Part shown: piece after piece, positions 38,645 to 52,160 of the stretch
Layout of the letters: every line of letters begins with the position of its first letter
How positions within the stretch are numbered: position 1 is the first letter of the stretch
From: Chamaea fasciata
Lineage: Eukaryota; Chordata; Aves; Passeriformes; Sylviidae
Direction of reading: 5' to 3'
NCBI GenBank assembly: GCA_029207755.1
Contig: JARCOQ010000201.1
Coordinates: 62,001-126,000, forward strand
DNA length: 64,000 nucleotides
The notes under the pieces: model-generated
What the model was told of the DNA's origin: nothing
The model's database searches: none
The model's input: only the letters and a program-made list of their open reading frames with translations
Position numbers and translations under genes: made by a program

Positions 38645-39175
38645 TCACCCCCACAGCCGCCTCCACCTCCAGGAGCTATCAAAACCCTCCTCAGGTTTTT
38701 TGATGCCTCAAATGGGCCGCCCAAGCCTCCCGAATACCCCCCAAAGCACCCAAAGCAGCCCCCAGGACGCCCCCCAGACCCCCCACAACCCAAAAACCCC
38801 CTCCACGACAACTCAGGACCCCCAGGATCCCCCCCAAATCCGCGCCCCCCTCACCCTGAGGTCCCGTTTGAGCCGCTCCACGTTGCGGACAGGCACCAGC
38901 TCATCAAGCCCCAAGCACCAACACCTGCGGGACTGGGATGGACTGAGAGCACTGGGAGGGTGACCAGAGAAACCTGGGATGGACGAAGAGTGGACTGGGA
39001 TGAACTGGGATGAACTGGCAGGCGTGTGGGGGTCCATGGTGGCCACTCAGTGCCTTACTGGTCTATACTGGGATGGGTCGGATGGCCCCAGGGGAGGCGG
39101 TGAGGCCACACTGGTCCAGATTGGGAGGGGAGTCACCATGGCGCCGGAGGCGGAGTCGAGGATACGATCGAGGCA
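38645..39175 (-). other. Complex module copy 5 (531 bp)
   Basis: 5' half like copies 3 and 4. 3' half like copy 6 in GGACGAAGAGTGG and GAGGCAGGGACACC. Private changes are CTCAGTGCC, GAGGCGGTGAGG, CACACTGGTCCAGATTGGG and GATCGAGG. The last changes ARIL to DRIL in the CpG-rich piece. One extra C near 38830 interrupts the long - frame. The mixed affinities suggest recombination or gene conversion between modules. Confidence 0.6.
38855..38924 (-). CDS. Candidate 70-nt internal exon, copy 5
   Basis: Unchanged, in a module that otherwise carries the most private substitutions. Confidence 0.33.
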
Positions 39176-40280
39176 GGGACACCTAGGGGACAGCCAGGGC
39201 ACCCCCGGGGACACCTAGGGGACAGCCAGGGCAACCCAGGGACACCAGGGCCCCCCCAGGGACACCTAGGGGACAGCCAGGGAACCCCAGGGACACCCTG
39301 GGCACCCCCAGGGACACCTAATGCACCCCCAGGGACACCTAGGGGACAGCCAGGGCCCCCCCAGGGACACCCAGGGCACCCCCAGGGACACCTAGGGGAC
39401 GGCCAGGGCCCCCCCAGGGACACCTAGGGGACAGCCAGGGAACCCCAGGGACACCCTGTGCACACCCAGGGACACCCAGGGCACACCCAGGGACACCTAG
39501 GGGACAGCCAGGGCACCCCCAGGGACACCTAGGGGACAGCCAGAGCACCCCAAGGACAGCCTGGTCACCCCCAGGGACACCTAGGGGACCGCCAGCGCAC
39601 CCCAGGGACACCAAGGGGACACCCAGGGCACCTCCAGGGACACCTAGGGGACAGCCAGGGCACCCCGAGGGACAGGGAGGGCATCCCCAGGGACACCTAC
39701 GGGAAAGCCAGGGTACCCCGAGGGACACCAGGGCACCCCCAGGGACACCAAGGGGACAGCCAGGGCACCCCCAGGGACACCAATGGGACATCCAGAGCAC
39801 CCCAGGGACAGCCAGGGCAGCCCGAGGGACAGCTAGGGGACAGCAAGGGCACCCCCAGGGACACCTAAGGGACACCCTGGGCACCCCCAGGGACACCAAG
39901 GGGACCCCCAGGGACACCTAGGTGACAGCCAGGGCACCCCAGGGACAGCGAGGGCACCGCCAGGGACACCTAGGGGACCTTCAGGGCACCCCCAGGGACA
40001 CGGACGGGACAGCCAGGGAACCCCAGGGACACCCTGGGCACCCCCAGGGACAAGTAGAGGACAGCCAGGGCACCCCAGGGACAGCCAGGGCACCCCCAGG
40101 GACACCTAGGGGACAGCCAGGGCACCCCAGGGACACCAAGGGGACAGCCAGGGCACCCCCAGGGACACCTAGGGGACAGGCAGGGCACTCCAGGGACACC
40201 CAGGGCACCCCCAGGGACACCCTGGGCACCCCCAGGGACACGTAGGGGACAGCCAGGGCACCCCAGAGACACCCTGGGCA

Positions 40281-41611
40281 CCCCCAGGGATACCTAGGGG
40301 ACAGCCAGGGCACTCCAGGGACACCCAGGGCACCCCCAGGGACACCTAGGGGACAGCCAGGGCACTCCCAGGGACACCCTGGGCCCCCCCAGGGACACCG
40401 AGGGGACAGCCAGGGCACCCCCTGGGCACCCCAGGGACAATCAGGGCACCCCCAGGGACACCGACGGGACAGCCAGGGCACTCCAGGGACAGCCAGGGCA
40501 CCCCCAGGGACACCTACGGCACCCCCAGGGCGCCCTAGGGACAGCCAGCGCACCCCCAGGGACACCTAGGGGACCTCCAGGGCACCCCAGGGACAGCGAG
40601 GGCACCCCCAGGGACACCTAGGGGACAGCCAGGGTTCCCCCAGGGACACCTAGGGGACAGCCAGGGCACCCCAGGGACAGCCAGGGCCCCCCCAGGGACA
40701 CCTAGGGGACAGCCAGGGCCCCCCCAGGGACACCAAGGGCACCCCCAGGGACACCTAGGGGAGAGGCAGGGCACGCACAGGGACACCGAGGGGAAGGCAG
40801 GACAGCCCCAGGGACACCTAGGGGACAGCCTGGGCACCCCCAGGGACATTTAGGGGACAGCCAGGGCACTCCAGGGACACCCAGGGCACCCCCAGGGACA
40901 CCTAGGGGACAGCCAGGGCACCCCCAGGGACACCCAGGGCACACCCAGGGACACCTAGGGGACAGGCAGGGCACCCCCAGGGACATTGAGGGCACAGCCA
41001 GGGCACCCCCAGAGACCCCTAGGGGACAGCCAGGGCACCCCAGGGACAGCCAGGGCACCCCCAGGGACAGCTACGGGACAGCCAGGGCACCCCCAGGGAC
41101 ACCAAGGGGACAGAGAGAGCACCCCAAGGACAGCCAGGGCACCCCCAGGGACACCTAGGGGACAGCCAGGGCACCCCAGGGACACCAAGGGGACACCCAG
41201 GGCACCCCCAGGGACACCTAGGGGACAGCCAGGGCACCCCCAGGGACACCTAGGGGACTGCCAGGGCACCCCAGGGACACCCAGGGCACCCCCAGGGACA
41301 CGTAGGGGACAGCCAGGGCACCCCAGGGACAGCCAGGGCACCCCCAGGGACACCTAGGGGACAGCCAGGGCACCCCAGGGACACCAAGGGGACAGCCAGG
41401 GCACCCCCAGGGACACCTAGGGGACAGGCAGGGCACTCCAGGGACACCCAGGGCACCCCCAGGGACACCCTGGGCACCTCCAGGGACACGTAGGGGACAG
41501 CCAGGGCACCCCAGAGACACCCTGGGCAACCCCAGAGACACCTAGGGGACAGCCAGGGCACCCTAGGGACAGCCAGGGCACCCCCAAGACACGAAGGGTA
41601 CAGCCAGGGCA
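40281..41611. repeat. Tandem duplication, copy a (1331 bp)
   Basis: Recurs at 41612 with offset 1331. Diagnostic shared variants are GGATACCTAGGGG at the start, CCCCCTGGGCACCCC, GGGACAATCAGGG, CCTACGGCACCCCC and CAGGGTTCCCCC. Confidence 0.88.
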
Positions 41612-42680
41612 CCCCCAGGGATACCTAGGGGACAGCCAGGGCACTCCAGGGACACCCAGGGCACCCCCAGGGACACCTAGGGGACAGCCAGGGCACTCCC
41701 AGGGACACCCTGGGCCCCCCCAGGGACACCGAGGGGACAGCCAGGGCACCCCCTGGGCACCCCAGGGACAATCAGGGCACCCCCAGGGACACCGACGGGA
41801 CAGCCAGGGCACTCCAGGGACAGCCAGGGCACCCCCAGGGACACCTACGGCACCCCCAGGGCGCCCTAGGGACAGCCAGCGCACCCCCAGGGACACCTAG
41901 GGGACCTCCAGGGCACCCCAGGGACAGCGAGGGCACCCCCAGGGACACCTAGGGGACAGCCAGGGTTCCCCCAGGGACACCTAGGGGACAGCCAGGGCAC
42001 CCCAGGGACAGCCAGGGCCCCCCCAGGGACATTTAGGGGACAGCCAGGGCCCCCCCAGGGACACCAAGGGCACCCCCAGGGACACCTAGGGGAGAGGCAG
42101 GGCACGCACAGGGACACCGAGGGGAAGGCAGGACAGCCCCAGGGACACCTGGGGGACAGCCTGGGCACCCCCAGGGACATTTAGGGGACAGCCAGGGCAC
42201 TCCAGGGACACCCAGGGCACCCCCAGGGACACCTAGGGGACAGCCAGGGCACCCCCAGGGACACCCAGGGCACACCCAGGGACACCTAGGGGACAGGCAG
42301 GGAACCCCCAGGGAAACCTAGGGGACAGGCAGGGCACCCCCAGGGACATTGAGGGCACAGCCAGGGCACCCCCAGAGACCCCTAGGGGACAGCCAGGGCA
42401 CCCCAGGGACAGCCAGGGCACCCCCAGGGACAGCTAGGGGACAGCCAGGGCACCCCCAGGGACACCAAGGGGACAGAGAGAGCACCCCAAGGACAGCAAG
42501 GGCACCCCCAGGGACACCTAGGGGACAGCCAGGGCACCCCAGGGACACCAAGGGGACAGCCAGGGCACCCCCAGGGACACCTAGGGGACAGCCAGGGCAC
42601 CCCCAGGGACACCCAGGGCACCCCCAGGGACACCTAGGGGACAGCCAGGGCACCCCCAGGGACACCCTGGGCACCCCCAG
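41612..42680. repeat. Tandem duplication, copy b (truncated)
   Basis: Follows copy a directly. It gains one 32-bp monomer (GGGAACCCCCAGGGAAACC type) near 42300, moving the offset to 1363, and then loses the order around 42680. Confidence 0.85.
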
Positions 42681-45600
42681 AGACACCGAGGGGACAGCCA
42701 GGGCACCCTAGGGACAGCCGGGGCACCCCCAAGACACGAAGGGTACAGCCAGGGCACCCCCAGGGACACCTAGGGGACAGCCAGGGCACCCCAGGGACAC
42801 CCAGGGCACCCCCAGGGACACGTAGGGGACAGCCAGGGCACTCCCAGGGACACCCTGGGCCCCCCCAGGGACACCGAGGGGAAAGCCAAGGCACCCCCAG
42901 GGACACCTAGGGAAAGGCAGGACACCCCCAGGGACACCTAGGGGACAGCCAGGGCACCCCCAGGGACATTTAGGGGACAGCCAGGGCACTCCAGGGACAC
43001 CCAGGGCACCCCCAGGGACACCTAGGGGAAAGCCAGGGCACCCCCAGGGACACCCAGGGAACCCCCAGGGACACCTAGGGGACAGGCAGGGAACCCCCAG
43101 GGACACCTAGGGGACAGGCAGGGCACACCCAGGGACATGGACGGCCCAGCTAGGGCACCCCCAGAGACCCCTAGGGGACAGCCAGGGCACTCCCAGGGAC
43201 ACTCTGGGCACCCACAGGGACACCTTGGGGACAGCCTGGGCACGCCAGCGACACCCAGGGCACCCCCAGGGACACCTAGGGAACAGCCAGGGCACCCCCA
43301 GGGACACCCAGGGCACCCCCAACGACAACTAGTGGACACCCAGGGCACCCCCAGGGACACCTAGGGGACAGGCAGGGCACCCCAGGGACACCTAGGGGAC
43401 ACCCAGGGCGCCCTCAGGGACACCTAGGGGACAGGCAGGGCACCCCCAGGGACACCAAGGGGACAGACAGAGCACCCCAAAGACAGCCAGGGCACCCCAA
43501 GGGACACCTAGGGGACAGCCAGGGCACCCCAGGGACACCAAGGGGACAGCCAGGGCACCCCCAGGGACACCTAGGGGACAGCCAGGGCACCCCAGGGATA
43601 CCCAGGGCACCCCCAGGGACACCTAGGGGACAGCAAGGGCATCCCCAGGGACACTCTGGGCACCCCCAGGGACACCTAGGGGACAGCCAGGGCACCCCAG
43701 GGACACCTTGGGCGCCACCAGGGACACCCAGGGCACACCCAGGGACACGAAGGGGACAGCCAGGGCACCCTAAGGACAGCCAGGGCACCCCCAGGGACAC
43801 CGAGAGGACAGGCAGGGCACCCCCAGGGACACCTTGGGGACAGCCAGGGAACCCCAGGGACAGCCAGGGCACCCCCAGGAACACCTAGGGGACCTCCAGG
43901 GTACTCCCAGGGACACCGAGGGCACCCCCAGGGCCACCTAGGGGACAGCCAGGGCACCCCAGGGACAGCGAGGGCACCCCCAGGGACACCCAGGGCACCC
44001 GCAGGAAGACCTAGGGGACAGCCAGGGCACCCCCAGGGACACCCAGGGCAGCCCCAGGGACACCTAGGGGACAGCCAGGGCATCCCCAGGGACACCCTTG
44101 GCACCCCCAGGGACACCTAGGGGACAGCCAGGGCACCCCCAGGGACACCTAGGGGAGAGGCAGGGCACCCCCAGGGACACCTAGGGGACAGCCAGGGCAC
44201 CCCCAGGGACACCTAGGGGACAGCCAGGGCACCCCGAGGGACACCAGCGCACCCCAAGGGACACCTAGTTGACAGCCAGGGCACCCTAGGGACACCAGGG
44301 CATCCCCAGGGACCCCTAAGGCACAGCCAGGGCACCCTAGGGACAGCCAGGGCACCCCCAGGGACACCAAGGGGACATCCAGAGCACCCCAGGGACAGCC
44401 AAAGCACCCCCAGGGACACCTAGGGGACAGCAAGGGCACCCCCAGGGACACCTAAGGAACACCCTGGGCACCCCCAGGGACAATAAGGGGACCCCCAGGG
44501 ACACCTAGGGGACAGGCAGGGCACCCCCAGAGACCCCTAGGGGACACCAGGGCACCCCCAGGGACACCCAGGGCACCCCCAGGGACACCTAGGGAACAGC
44601 CAGGGCATCCCCAGGGACATTAAGGGCACCCCCAGGGACACCTAGAGGACAGCCAGGGCACCCCCAGGGACACCTAGGGGACAGCCAGGGCACCCCCAGG
44701 GACACCTAGGGGACAGCCAGGGCACTCCAGAGACAGCCAGGGCACCCCCAGAGACACCTAGGGCACAGCCAGGGCCCCCCCCAGGGTCAGCCAGCGCACG
44801 CCCAGGGACACCTAGGGGACAGCCAGGGCACCCCAGGGACACCTAGGGGACAGCCAGGGCACCCCCAGGGACACCTAGGGGACAGCCAGGGCCCCCCCAG
44901 GGACAACTAGGGGACAGCCAGGGCACTCCTGGGACACCCAGGGCACCCCCAGGGACACCTAGGGGACAGCCAGGGCACCCTAAAGACAGCCAGGGCACCC
45001 CCAGGGACACCGAGGGGACAGGCAGGGCACACCCAGGGATACCGAGGGGAAGGCAGGACACCCCCAGGGACACCTAGGGGACAGCCAGGGCACCCCCAGG
45101 GACATTTAGGGGACAGCCAGGGCACTCCAGGGACACCCAGGGCGCCCCCAGGGACACCTAGGGGACAGGCCGGGCACCTCCAGGGACACCTAGGGGACAG
45201 GCAGGGCACCCCCAGAGACCCCTAGGGGACAGCCAGGGCACTCCCAGGGACACTCTGGGCACCCACAGGGACACCCTGAAGACAGCCAGGGCACCCTAGG
45301 GACCGCCAGGGCACCCCCAGGGACACCCAGGGCACCCCCAGGGACACGAAGGGGACAGCCAGGGCACCCCAGGGACACCCAGGGCACCCCCAGGGATACC
45401 TAGGGGACAGCCAGGGCACCCCCAGGGACATTTAGGGGACAGCCAGGGCACTCCAGGGACACCCAGGGCACCCCCAGGGACACCTAGGGGACAGCCAGGG
45501 CAGCCCCAGGGACACCCAGGGGCACACCCAGGGACACCTAGGGGAGAGGCAGGGCACCCCCAGGGACACCTAGGGGACAGCCAGGGCACCCCCAGGGACA

Positions 45601-48600
45601 CCTAGGGGACAGCCAGGGCACCCCAGGGACACCCAGGGCACCCCCAGGGATACCTAGGGGACAGCCAGGGCACCCCCAGGGACATTTAGGGGACAGCCAG
45701 GGCACTCCAGGGACACCCAGGGCACCCCCAGGGACACCTAGGGGAGAGGCAGGGCACCCCCAGGGACACCTAGGGGACAGCCAGGGCACCCCCAGGGACA
45801 CCTAGGGGACAGCAAGGGCACCCCGAGGGACACCAGCGCACCCCAAGGGACACCTAGTTGACAGCCAGGGCACCCTAGGGACACCAGGGCATCCCCAGGG
45901 ACCCCTAGTTGACAGCCAGGGCACCCCCAGGGACACCAAGGGGACATCCAGAGCACCCCAGGGACAGCCAGGGCACCCCCAGGGACACCTAGGGGACAGC
46001 AAGGGCACCCCCAGGGACACCTAAGGAACACCCTGGGCACCCCCAGGGAGACTAAGGGGACCCCCAGGGACACCTAGGGGACAGGCAGGGCACCCCCAGG
46101 GACCCCTAGGGGACAGCCAGGGCACTCCCAGGGACACGCTAGGCACCCACAGGGACACCCTGGGGACAGCCAGGGCACACCAGGGACCTCCAGGGCACCC
46201 CCAGGGACACCCATGGCACCCCCAGGGCCACCTAGGGGACAGCCAGGGCACCCGAGGGACAGCCAGGGCCCCCCCAGGGACACCTAGGGGACAGCCAGGG
46301 CACCCCAGGCACACCCAGGGCTCCCCCAGGGACACCTAGGGGACAGCCAGGGCACCCCCAGGGACACCGAGGTCACCCCCAGGGACACCTAGGGCACCCC
46401 CAGAGACACCGAGGGCACAGCCAGGGCACCCTAGGGACAGCCAGGGCACCCCCAGGGACACCTAGGGGACAGCCAGGGCACCCCCAGGGACACCTAGAAG
46501 ACAGCCAGGGCACCACCAGGGACACCTAGGGCACAGCCAGGGCACCCCCAGAGACACCTAGGGGACAGCCAGGGCACTCCAGAGACAGCCAGGGCACTCC
46601 CAGGGACACCTAGGGGACAGCCAGGGCACCCGAGGGACAGCCAGAGCACCCCCAAGGACACCAAGGGCACTGCCAGGGCACCCTAGGGACAGCCAGGGCA
46701 ACGCCAGGGACACCTAGGGGACAGCCAGAGCATCCCCAGGGACACCCAGGGCACCCCCAGGGACACCTAGAGGACAGCCAGGGCGCCCCCAGAGACACCT
46801 AGGGGACAGGCAGGGCACCCCCAGGGACACCTAGGGGACAGCCAGGGCCCCCCAAGGGACAACTAGGGGACAGCCAGGGCATTCCAGGGACACCCAGGGC
46901 ACCCCCAGGGACACCTAGGGGACAGCCAGGCCACCCCCAGGGACACCCAGGGCACCCGCAACGACACCTAGGGGACAGGCAGGGCACACCCAGGGACACT
47001 GACGGGACAGCCAGGGCACCCCCAGGGACACCTAGGGGACAGCCAGGGCACCCCAGGGACACGCAGGGCACCCCCAGGGACACCTAGGCTACAGCCATGG
47101 CACCCCAGGGACACCCAGGGCACCCTCAGGGACACCGAGGGCACAGCCAGGGCACCCCCAGGGACACCTAGGGGACAGGCAGGGCACCCCCAGAGACCCC
47201 TCGGGGAAAGCCAAGGCCCCCCCAGGGACACCCAGAGCACAGCCAGGGACACCTAGGGAACAGCAAGGGCATCCCCAGGGACATTAAGGGCACCCCCAGG
47301 GACACCTAGAGGACAGCCAGGGCACTCCCAGGGACAGCCAGGGCACCCCCAGGAACACCTAGGGGACAGCCAGGGCACCCCAGGGACAGCGAGGGCACCC
47401 CCAGGGACACCCAGGGCACCCGCAGGAAGACCTAGGGAACAGCCAGGGCACCCCCAGGGACACCTCGGGGACAGCCAGGGAACCCCAGGGACACCCTGTG
47501 CACCCCCACGGACACCCAGGGCACACCCAGGGACACCTAGGGGACAGCCAGGGCCCCCCCAGGGACACCTAGGGGACAGCCAGGGAACCTCAGGGACACC
47601 CTGTGCACCCTCAGGGACACCCAGGGCACACCCAGGGACACCTAGGGGACAGCCAGGGCACCCTAGGGACAGCCAGGAGACCCCCAGAGACACCGAGGGC
47701 ACAGCCAGGGCACCCCCTGGGCCACCTAGGGGACAGCGAGGGCACCCCCAGGGACACCTAGGAGACAGCCAGGGCCCGCCCAGGGACACCTAGGAGACAG
47801 CCAGGGCACCCCAGGGACACCCAGGGCACCCCCAGGGACACCTAGGAGACAGGCAGGGCACCCCCAGGGACACCTAGGGGACAGTCAGGGCACCCCCAGG
47901 GACACCGAGGGCACAGCCAGGGCATTCTAGGGACAGCCAGGGCATCCTCAGGGACACCGAGGGCACAGCCAGGGCACCCCCAGGGACATCCAGGGCACCC
48001 CCAGGGATATCCAGGGGACAGCCAGGGCACCCCAGGGACACCCAGGGCACCCCCAGGGACACCTAGGGGACAGGCAGGGCACCCCCAGGGACAACCAGGG
48101 CACCCCCAACGACACCTAGGGGACAGGCAGGGCACCCCCAGGGACACCCAGGGCACACCCAGGGACACCTAGGGGACAGCCAGGGCACCCCATGGACAGC
48201 GAGGGCACCCCCAGGGACACCTAGGGGACAGCCAGGGCACCCCCAGGGACACCTAGGGGACAGGCAGGGCACCCCCAGGGAAACCCAGGGCACCCCCAAC
48301 GACACCTAGGGGACAGGCAGGGCACCCCCAGGGACACCGAGGGGAAAGCCAGGGCACCCCCAGGGACATTTAGGGGACAGCCAGGGCACTCCAGGGACAC
48401 CCAGGTCACTCCCAGGGACACCTAGGTGACAGCCAGGGCACCCCCAGGGACACCTAGGGAACAGGCAGGGCACCCCAGGGACACCTAGGGGACAGCCAGG
48501 GCCCCCCCAGGGACACCTAGGGGACAGGCAGGGCACCCCCAGGGACACCGAGGGGACAGCCAGGGCACCCCCAGGGACACCTAAGGGACAGGCAGGGCAC

Positions 48601-48979
48601 CCCCAGGGCACCCCAGGGACACCAAGGGGACAGCCAGAGCACCCCAAGGACAGCCAGGACACCCCCAGGGACACCGAGGGCACAGCCAGGGCACCCTAGG
48701 GACAGCCAGGGCACCCCCAGGGACACCTAGGGGACAGCCAGGGACCTCCTAGGGACACGCTGGGCACCCCAAGGGACACCTTAGGGTCAGCCAGGGCACC
48801 CCAGGGACACCCAGGGCACCCCCAGGGACACCTAGGGACAGTCAGGGCACCCCAGGGACACCTAGGGGACAGCCAGGGCACCATAGGGACAGCCAGGGCA
48901 CCCCGAGGGACGCCTAAGTGACAGCCAGGGCACCCCAGGGACATCGAGGGACAGCCAGGAACCCCCTGGGACAGCCAGC

Positions 48980-49509
48980 TCACCCCCACGGCCGCCTCCA
49001 CCTCCAGGAGCTATCAAAACCCTCCTCAGGTTCTTTGATGCCTCAAATGGGCCGCCCAAACCTCCCGAATACCCCCTAAAGCACCCAAAGCAGCCCCCAG
49101 GACTCCCCCCAGACCCCCCACAACCCAAAAACCCCCTCCACGACAACTCAGGACCCCCAGGATCCCCCCAAATCCGCGCCCCCCTCACCCTGAGGTCCCG
49201 TTTGAGCCGCTCCACGTTGCGGACAGGCACCAGCTCATCAAGCCCCAAGCACCAACACCTGCGGGACTGGGATGGACTGAGAGCACTGGGAAGGTGACCA
49301 GAGAAACCTGGGATGGACGAAGAGTGGACTGGGTCGAACTGGGATGAACTAGCAGGCGTGTGGGGGTCCATGGTGGCCACTCGGTGCCTTACTGGTCTAT
49401 ACTGGGATGGGTCGGATGGCCCCAGGGGAGGGGGTGAGGCCACAATGGTCCAGACTGGGAGGGGAGTCACCATGGCGCCGGAGGCGGAGTCGAGGATACG
49501 AGCGAGGCA
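48980..49509 (-). other. Complex module copy 6, isolated (530 bp)
   Basis: Lies 10.3 kb from copy 5. At sites separating the (1,2) and (3,4,5) groups it carries a mixture: CACGGCCGCC, TTCTTTGATG and CCCAAACC like copies 1 and 2, but AGCTATCAAAACC and CTCAGG like 3-5. It is therefore the best stand-in for the ancestral state. Private changes are CCCCCTAAAGC, GGGAAGGTGACC, GGGTCGAACTGG and GAACTAGCAGG. The - frame is open across it (49998-48862). On the - strand it reads ASKNLRRVLIAP near 49050-49010 before the GTGAGC donor candidate. Confidence 0.6.
49189..49258 (-). CDS. Candidate 70-nt internal exon, copy 6
   Basis: Identical to copies 1-5 despite about 10 kb separation and several substitutions in the flanking spacer. 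If one module belongs to a real gene, this one is a reasonable candidate, since it is outside the recently amplified block. Confidence 0.36.
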
Positions 49510-50047
49510 GGGACACCTAGGGGACAGCCGGGGAACCCCAGGGACACCCTGGGCACCCCCAGGGACACCTAATGCACCCCCAGGGACACCTAGGGGACAG
49601 CCAGGGCCCCCCCAGGGACACCCAGGGCACCCCCAGGGACACCTAGGGGACAGCCAGGGAACGCCAGGGACACCCTGTGCACCCCCAGGGACACCTAGGG
49701 GACAGCCAGGGCCCCCCCCGGGACACGTAGGGGACAGCCAGGGAACCCCAGGGACACCCAGGGCACACCCAGGGACACCTAGGGGACAGCCAGGGCACCC
49801 TAGGGACAGCCAGGGCACCCCCAGGGACACCGAGGGCACAGCCAGGGCACGCCCAGGGACACCGAGAGGACAGGCAGGGCACCCCCAGGGACACCTTGGA
49901 GACAGCCAGGGCACCCCAGGGACAGCCAGGGCACCCCCAGAGACACCGAGGGCACAGCCAGGGCACCCTGGGGACAGCCAGGGCACCCCCAGGGACACCT
50001 AGGGGACAGGCAGGGCACACCCAGGGACACCTAGGGGACAGCCAGGG

Positions 50048-52160
50048 CACCCCGAGGGACACCAGGGCACCCCAGGGACACCTAGGGGACAGCCAGAGCA
50101 CCCCAGGGACACCCAGGGTACCCCCAGGGACAGCTAGGGGACAGCAAGGGCACCCGCAGGGACACCTAAGGGACACCCTGTGCACCCCCAGGGACACTGA
50201 CGGGACAGCCAGGGAACCCCAGGGACACCCAGGGCACCCCCAGGGACACCCAGGGCACCCCCAGGAACACCGAGAGGACAGGCAGGGCACCGCCAGGGAC
50301 AACTTGGGGACAGCCAGGGCACCCCAGGGACACCCAGGGCACCCCCAGGGACACCTAGGGGACAGGCAGGGCACCCCCAGGGACACCGAGGGGACAGCCA
50401 GGGCACCCCCAGGGACAAGTAGAGGACAGCCATGGCACCCCAGGGATAGCCAGGGCACCCCCAGGGACAGCTAGGGGACAGCCAGAGCACCCCAAGGACA
50501 GTCAGGGCACCCCCAGGGACACCAAGGGGACAGCCAGAGCACCCCAAGGACAGCCAGGGCACCCCCAGGGACACCTAGGGGACAGCCAGGGCACCCCCAG
50601 GGACACATAGGGGACAGCCAAGGCACCCCCAGGGACACACTGGGCCCCCCAGGGACACGTACGGGACAGCCAGGGCACGCCAGAGACACCCTGGGAACCC
50701 CCAGGGACACCTAGGGGACAGCCAGGGCACCCTAGGGACAGTCAGGGCACCCCCAAGACACGATGGGGACAGCCAGGGCATCACCAGGGCACCAAGGGGA
50801 TAGCTGGGGCACCCCAGGGACACCCAGGGCACCCCGAGGAACACCTAGGGGACAGCCACGGCACTCCCAGGGACACCCTGGGCACCCCCAGGGACACCCA
50901 GGGCACCGCCAGGGACACAGAGGGCACAGCCAGGGCACCCCCAGAGACACCGAGGGCACAGCCAGGGCACCCTAGGGACAGCCAGGGCACACCCAGGGAC
51001 ACCAAGGGGACAGGCAGGGCACCCCCAGGGACACCTAGGGGACAGCCAGGGCACCCCCAGGGACACCCTGGGCACCCCCAGGGACACCCAGGGCACCGCC
51101 AGGGACACTGAGGGCACAGCCAGGGCACCCCCAGAGACACCGAGGGCACAGCCAGGGCACCCTAGGGACAGCCAGGGCACCGCCAGGGACACTGAGGGCA
51201 CAGCCAGGGCACCCCCAGGGACACCTAGGGGACTGCCAGGGCACCCCCAGGGACACCTAGGGGACAGCCAGGGCACTCCAGGGACAGCCAGAGCACCCCC
51301 AGGGACACCTAGGGGACAGCCAGGGCACCCCGAGGGACACCAGCGCACCCCCGGGGACACCTAGGTGACAGCCAGGGCACCCTAGGGACAGCCAGGGCAC
51401 CCCCAGGGACACCTAGGGGAAAGCCAGGGAACCCCAGGGACACCCAGGGGACAGGCAGAGCACCCCAAGGACAGCCAGGGCACCCCCAGGGACACCTAGG
51501 GGACAGCCAGGGCACCCCAGGGACACCAAGTGGACAGCCAGGGCACCCCCAGGGACACCTAGGGGACAGCCAGGGCACCCCAGGGACGCCCAGGGCACCC
51601 CCAGGGACACCTACGGGACAGCAAGGGCACCCCAGGGACACCCTGGGCACCCCCAGGGACACCTAGGGGACAGCCAGGGCACCCCCAAGACACGAAGAGG
51701 ACAGCCAGGGCACCCCCAGGGACACCCAGGGCACCCCCAGGGACACCTAGGGGACAGCCAGGGCACCCCGAGGGACACCAGGGCACCCCCAGGGACACCT
51801 AGGGGACAGCCAGGGCACCCTAGGGACAGCCAGGGCACCCCCAGGGACACCAGGGGCACAGCAAGGGCACCCTAGGGACAGCCAGGGCACCCTCAGGGAC
51901 ACCTAGGGGACAGCCATGGCACCCCAGGGACACCCAGGGCACCCCCAGGGACACCCAGGGCACCGCCAGGGACACTGAGGGCACAGCCAGGGCACCCTAG
52001 GGACAGCCAGGGCACCCCCAGAGACACCGAGGGCACAGTTAAGGCACCCTAGGGATAGCCAAGGCACCCCCAGGGACACCTAGGGGACAGGCAGGGCACC
52101 CTTAGAAACACCTAGGGGACAGCCAGGGCACCCCCAGGGACACCTCGGGGACTGCCAGGG
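50048..52160. repeat. Tandem duplication, copy a (2113 bp)
   Basis: Copied at 52161. Both copies begin CACCCCGAGGGACACC and share the rare variants CACAGTTAAGGC, CCTTAGAAACACC, CACATAGGGG and GGGCATCACCAGGGC. Confidence 0.88.

Larger units (their letters stand above)
39176..48979. repeat. Minisatellite array, zone V (module-free)
   Basis: 9.8 kb of monomers with no unique insert. Variants resemble those of zone III (CATTTAGGGGACAGCC, GACCCCTAGGGG, CCCTGGGCACCCCC). Besides the 1.33 kb duplication at 40281, a stretch at 44149-44451 recurs in shortened form at 45738-46073 (CACCTAGTTGACAGCC is diagnostic). Another recurs within 45296-45801. Confidence 0.93.
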
